A DNA stretch of 64,000 bases. Origin: Dongia_A sp035695765. GTDB taxonomy: Bacteria > Pseudomonadota > Alphaproteobacteria > Dongiales > Dongiaceae. Positions 61,124 through 64,000 of the stretch are shown in pieces (the first letter of the stretch is position 1; each line of letters starts with the position of its first letter). The stretch spans positions 11,348 through 75,347 of the forward strand of contig DASRRI010000150.1 in assembly GCA_035695765.1 (NCBI GenBank), in the 5' to 3' direction. The translations under genes and the position numbers were made by a program. The notes below the pieces were generated by a model that saw only the letters and a program-made list of their open reading frames with translations, did not search any database and was not told where the DNA came from.

Positions 61124-62140
61124 TCAGCTGTCAAGGGAGAATAGCCCCAATCCCGATCGCACTTCGTCGAGCGTGGCCCGGGTCAGTGCGTTCGCCTTTC
61201 TGGTCCCCGCTCGCAGCAGATCGAGCACGTAACCCGAATCGCGCGCATAGGCAGCACGGCGTTCCCGGATCGGCGCGACCAACTCCTGCAGTATCGATTC
61301 GAGCCGACGTTTCACCGCCATGTCGCCAAGCCCTCCACGGCGGTAGTGCGCTTTTAAATCGGCGACAGCGGATTCCTCGTCATCGAATGCATCGAGATAG
61401 GTGAAGACCACATTGCCTTCGACTTGTCCGGGATCGCTTGCCCGAAGATGATTGGGGTCGGTGTACATCCGCTGCACGGCCTGGCGGATCTCATCAGGCG
61501 TCGCCGACAGCGGAATCGTGTTGCCCTGCGACTTGCTCATCTTGGTCTTGCCGTCGACGCCGGGCAGCCGGCCGATGTGCGGAATGACGGCCTTCGCCTC
61601 CAGCAGCACGTCACGGCCGACTTGTTTGTTGATACTCCGCACGATCTCGTTGGTCTGTTCGATGAGCGGGGCCTGGTCTTCGCCGACAGGTACGATCGTC
61701 GCTTTGAACGCCGTTATGTCGGCGGCCTGGGCGACCGGGTAGCACAGGAATCCAGCGGGGATGTCCCGGCCGAAGCCGCGCGCGCGGATCTCGTCCTTGA
61801 TCGTCGGATTGCGCTCAAGTCGTGCGACCGTGACAAAGTTCAGAAAGAGCGTGGTCAGCTCGGCCAGAGCCGGCAGGCCCGACTGCACGCAGATAATCGT
61901 CTTCTCCGGATCGATGCCGACGGCCAGGTAATCCAGCGCGACTTCAAGAACGTTGCGGCGCACCTTGTCCGGATCGTGCGCGTGATCGGTGAGCGCTTGT
62001 ATGTCAGCCAGAAGAAGGAACTGGCGGTGCGTTTCCTGCAGCTTCACCCGGTTCTTCAAGGATCCGACGTAGTGCCCTAGGTGAAGCGGTCCGGTCGTCC
62101 GATCGCCGGTGAGAATGATCGGCTTTTCAGAAGGAAGCAT
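61124..62140 (-). CDS. trpS: Tryptophanyl-tRNA synthetase, DRTTGPLHLGH-type (TrpRS II-like)
   Basis: This 338-residue class I synthetase charges tRNA(Trp). The HIGH motif is TGDRTTGPLHLGHYVGSL and KMSKS is KTKMSKSQGN. The DRTTGPLHLGH form is typical of the auxiliary TrpRS II branch. The housekeeping type usually reads SGIQPTGxLHLGNY. Such second enzymes are often resistant to indolmycin-type inhibitors. Whether a second trpS exists elsewhere cannot be seen. The ATG has GGAGAAG upstream. The gene converges with the hypothetical gene before it. Confidence 0.9.
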   Translation of the reverse strand: MLPSEKPIILTGDRTTGPLHLGHYVGSLKNRVKLQETHRQFLLLADIQALTDHAHDPDKVRRNVLEVALDYLAVGIDPEKTIICVQSGLPALAELTTLFLNFVTVARLERNPTIKDEIRARGFGRDIPAGFLCYPVAQAADITAFKATIVPVGEDQAPLIEQTNEIVRSINKQVGRDVLLEAKAVIPHIGRLPGVDGKTKMSKSQGNTIPLSATPDEIRQAVQRMYTDPNHLRASDPGQVEGNVVFTYLDAFDDEESAVADLKAHYRRGGLGDMAVKRRLESILQELVAPIRERRAAYARDSGYVLDLLRAGTRKANALTRATLDEVRSGLGLFSLDS

Positions 62141-62437
62141 ATCGGCTTCTCCAGTTTGGAGCCGCCGCGCGCGGGAGACGTGTCGCTTGAAGGAACCTGC
62201 CTACCGGGTCACGGCGGCAACGGTCAGATTGAAATGCATGACGGCGTGCCGCTCCTAGATGGAGCGCCACCAGGAAACTCTGGCGGATTTCGTCGCGTCG
62301 AACATGCGGTGTGAATGCCATGTTATCGAATTCCGCGCAAGCTTGCCGCGGCCTGCATTGCGTCGTTCCCGATCTGCCTCCCCTTGTCTCCCGCCACTGT
62401 CATCGGCTAGATGCCGGTGCACAGATGGGAACAGCAC
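62141..62437. other. Non-coding gap between divergent trpS and esterase genes
   Basis: About 297 nt that must hold promoters for both divergent genes. I looked for a tryptophan-rich leader peptide or a tRNA-binding leader on the trpS side and found neither. Only short frames are present, none supported. Confidence 0.6.
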
Positions 62438-63106
62438 ATGATGGAACTCTCCGGCCCCTCGCAGCCACCCGCCGCAGGTGGCAAGCCGAAGCAGCTGGTC
62501 GTACTGCTGCATGGCTATGGCTCGAACGGCGATGACCTCATCAGCCTTGCGCCGTTCTTTGCCCAGGCGCTGCCGGAGGCGGAGTTCCTGTCGCCCAATG
62601 CACCCTTCCCATGCGAGATCTCGCCGATGGGTTTCCAGTGGTTCGGGCTGGAGGATAGATCGCCGGAGATGATGCTAGGCGGCGTGCGCCTGGCAGTGGA
62701 AATCCTCGACCGGTTCCTGGACACGGAGCTCGCCAAGCGCGGCCTCAGCGATCGCGACGTCGCCCTGGTCGGCTTCTCCCAGGGCACCATGATGTCGCTC
62801 CACGTGGGACCGCGCAGGCCGAACCGAATCGGTGGCATTTTAGGTTTTTCCGGTCGATTGATCGCGCCGCATCTGCTCACAGCCGAGATCAAGTCGAAGC
62901 CAAGCGTTTTCCTGGTCCATGGCACGGCCGACCAGGTGGTGCCCTATGACGCACTGGCGCAGGCACAGAAGGCCTTGATCGACGCCGGGATCCCGGTAGA
63001 GACCGAATCGCGACCGGGCCTGCCCCATTCGATCGATCAGGTCGGCGCGCAAAAGGGCGCCCTGTTCCTGCGCCAATGCTTCGGCGCGGCTGCTGCGGCG
63101 CAATGA
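62438..63106 (+). CDS. Carboxylesterase/phospholipase (alpha/beta hydrolase, YpfH-like)
   Basis: This 222-residue alpha/beta hydrolase has the oxyanion region LVVLLHGYGSNGDDL, the nucleophile serine in VGFSQGTMMSL, the acid in HGTADQVVPY and the base histidine in RPGLPHSID. It belongs to the short carboxylesterase/lysophospholipase group acting on small esters. The natural substrate is unknown. In-frame ATGs at 62411, 62438 and 62441 exist. GGGA lies 7 nt before 62438. Confidence 0.85.
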   Translation: MMELSGPSQPPAAGGKPKQLVVLLHGYGSNGDDLISLAPFFAQALPEAEFLSPNAPFPCEISPMGFQWFGLEDRSPEMMLGGVRLAVEILDRFLDTELAKRGLSDRDVALVGFSQGTMMSLHVGPRRPNRIGGILGFSGRLIAPHLLTAEIKSKPSVFLVHGTADQVVPYDALAQAQKALIDAGIPVETESRPGLPHSIDQVGAQKGALFLRQCFGAAAAAQ

Positions 63107-63192
63107 CAACCAAATGAAATCAACGGGATGGCGGTTTTCAATATCTTGTGTTTTGGGCTCGAGCCCTCTATTGCTATGGTGTGCTATCGAGT

Positions 63193-63214
63193 GTGACGGG
63201 CCGTCACCCGTCAC
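63193..63214. promoter_or_regulatory. GTGACGG/CCGTCAC repeat cluster upstream of the HNH gene
   Basis: GTGACGG-G-CCGTCAC is a perfect 7-7 inverted repeat (63193-63207), followed at once by a third half-site CCGTCAC (63208-63214). It lies 23 nt before the HNH start codon, in the place expected for an operator or for a hairpin over the transcript leader. Confidence 0.45.
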
Positions 63215-63236
63215 AGATTGATGACGGAGCGTATGC

Positions 63237-63800
63237 GTGCAGGCATCGCCTGAAGCTTGTCCGGCCCTGGTCCTCAACGCCGACTTCCGGCCGCTCAGTT
63301 ACTTCCCCCTGTCGCTCTGGCCGTGGCAGGAAGTGGTGAAGGCTGTCTTCCTCGACCGGGTCAACATCATCTCCGAATACGAAAACGAAGTGCACAGCCC
63401 GTCCTTCACGATGCGGCTGCCTTCCGTCATTTCGCTCAAGGAATTCGTGCAGCAATCGCGGCGGCCGGCCTTCACCCGGTTCAACGTGTTCCTGCGCGAC
63501 CGTTTCCGCTGCCAATATTGCGCCGAGACGTTCCCGACCCACGACCTGACCTTCGATCATGTCGTGCCGCGCTCGCGCGGCGGGCACACGAGCTGGTCTA
63601 ACGTGGTGACGGCGTGCCAGACCTGCAATCTCCTCAAAGGCAGCCGCCTGCCGCACGAGGTGGGCATGCACCCAAGGCGACGGCCCCTGCAGCCCAGCAC
63701 TCACGAGCTGCAGGAAAATGGTCGAGCCTTCCCGCCAAACTACTTGCACCAGAGTTGGCGGGATTTTCTTTACTGGGACACCGTGCTCGAAACGAGCTGA
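63237..63800 (+). CDS. HNH endonuclease family protein
   Basis: This 187-residue protein has a C-terminal HNH nuclease domain. Two zinc-binding pairs (CQYC and CQTC) frame the LTFDHVVPRSRGG core, and the Asn lies in the SWSNVVTACQTCN helix. The N-terminal part (ALVLNADFRPLSYFPLSLW) is shared by a large family of single-gene HNH proteins found in most alphaproteobacteria, whose role is unclear. The start is GTG with GGAG 7 nt upstream. A cluster of CCGTCAC repeats precedes the gene. Confidence 0.88.
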   Translation: MQASPEACPALVLNADFRPLSYFPLSLWPWQEVVKAVFLDRVNIISEYENEVHSPSFTMRLPSVISLKEFVQQSRRPAFTRFNVFLRDRFRCQYCAETFPTHDLTFDHVVPRSRGGHTSWSNVVTACQTCNLLKGSRLPHEVGMHPRRRPLQPSTHELQENGRAFPPNYLHQSWRDFLYWDTVLETS

Positions 63801-63873
63801 GGCGGTTGCTTCTTACGCTCGCTCGCACCAGCCACCGTACCGTCACCCCGGCCAAGCGAAGCGCGAGCAACTG

Positions 63874-63999
63874 TCATGTGGAGGCTCGCGCGAGCCTCCA
63901 GGGTGTCTGATCGCGGAGCATGGCATTGAGAGCGACGATCAGCCGGCGTGCGAGGGCGATCATGGCGACCTTGTAGGCCTTACGGTTGTTGCGCAGGCG
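63874..63999 (-). mobile_element. IS110-family-like transposase, C-terminal end (partial)
   Basis: On the minus strand the last 41 codons of a frame entering from the right edge read LRNNRKAYKVAMIALARR and then LNAMLRDQTPW, ending at TGA (63874-63876). The NAMLRDQTPW ending is typical of IS110-type transposases, which have a DEDD catalytic fold and no terminal inverted repeats. Most of the gene lies outside the window, so intactness is unknown. Confidence 0.65.
63880..63899. repeat. Perfect 20-bp palindrome at the transposase 3' end
   Basis: GGAGGCTCGC followed directly by GCGAGCCTCC is fully self-complementary. It covers the last codons of the transposase. It could act as a terminator-like stem or as part of the subterminal element recognised in transposition. 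Confidence 0.75.
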
Positions 64000-64000
64000 C

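Noticed and set aside
62141..62330. Possible tryptophan leader peptide or T-box upstream of trpS
   Set aside because: The only short leader frame near the gene contains no tryptophan codons, and no T-box core or antiterminator was seen.

Overview
The window is a 64 kb piece of a high-GC alphaproteobacterial chromosome, most likely Rhodospirillales-like. The reasons are the gene order prfA-hemA-hisS-ispG-rodZ-like and lysC-ptsP, a SAM-II riboswitch on metZ, and ethylmalonyl-CoA pathway genes. No tRNA, rRNA, CRISPR array or prophage was seen.

1-18 kb is a housekeeping block. The minus strand carries prfA (only its first codons), hemA, hisS, ispG, a RodZ-like HTH/DUF4115 protein, ptsP, a nitronate monooxygenase-like gene and lysC. 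After the divergent ubiG come a DUF1178 gene, an ArsR-desaturase-small membrane protein operon with an operator-like repeat, a 1-Cys peroxiredoxin, a nitrilase-like amidase, grxC and comF. A BioC/NDUFAF5-like methyltransferase and a 2H phosphoesterase follow on the plus strand.

18-30 kb is accessory metabolism and signalling. It holds an OmpR-type two-component system beside a two-subunit molybdenum hydroxylase, with the same 10-bp motif upstream of both transcription units. It also holds a pyruvyl-transferase-like protein, a Crp/Fnr regulator with a TTC38-like TPR protein, a FecR-like protein with a CHASE2 adenylate cyclase, and an HCCA-isomerase-like protein.

30-46 kb contains the ethylmalonyl-CoA pathway genes mcd and ccr and, about 10 kb further on, ecm, which is followed directly by bluB (synthesis of the lower ligand of its B12 cofactor). 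Between them lies a scarred region: a class A beta-lactamase pseudogene, a truncated DUF898 copy, a multicopper oxidase, a transposase remnant, an M48 peptidase, a second DUF898 gene that is also frameshifted, the SAM-II/metZ unit and a patatin phospholipase.

46-58 kb holds a periplasmic binding protein, an aspartic protease, a VWA lipoprotein, two tandem paralogous Nudix/DUF4743 proteins and a pair of overlapping sensor-kinase genes. It then holds a three-gene group of DMT exporter, heme-oxygenase-like diiron enzyme and NNMT/PNMT/TEMT-type methyltransferase. That group is the best candidate for an undescribed biosynthetic system.

58-64 kb holds terC, gluQRS, an AlkA-like glycosylase, an unknown protein, an unusual TrpRS, an esterase, an HNH nuclease and the 3' end of an IS110-like transposase that runs off the window.
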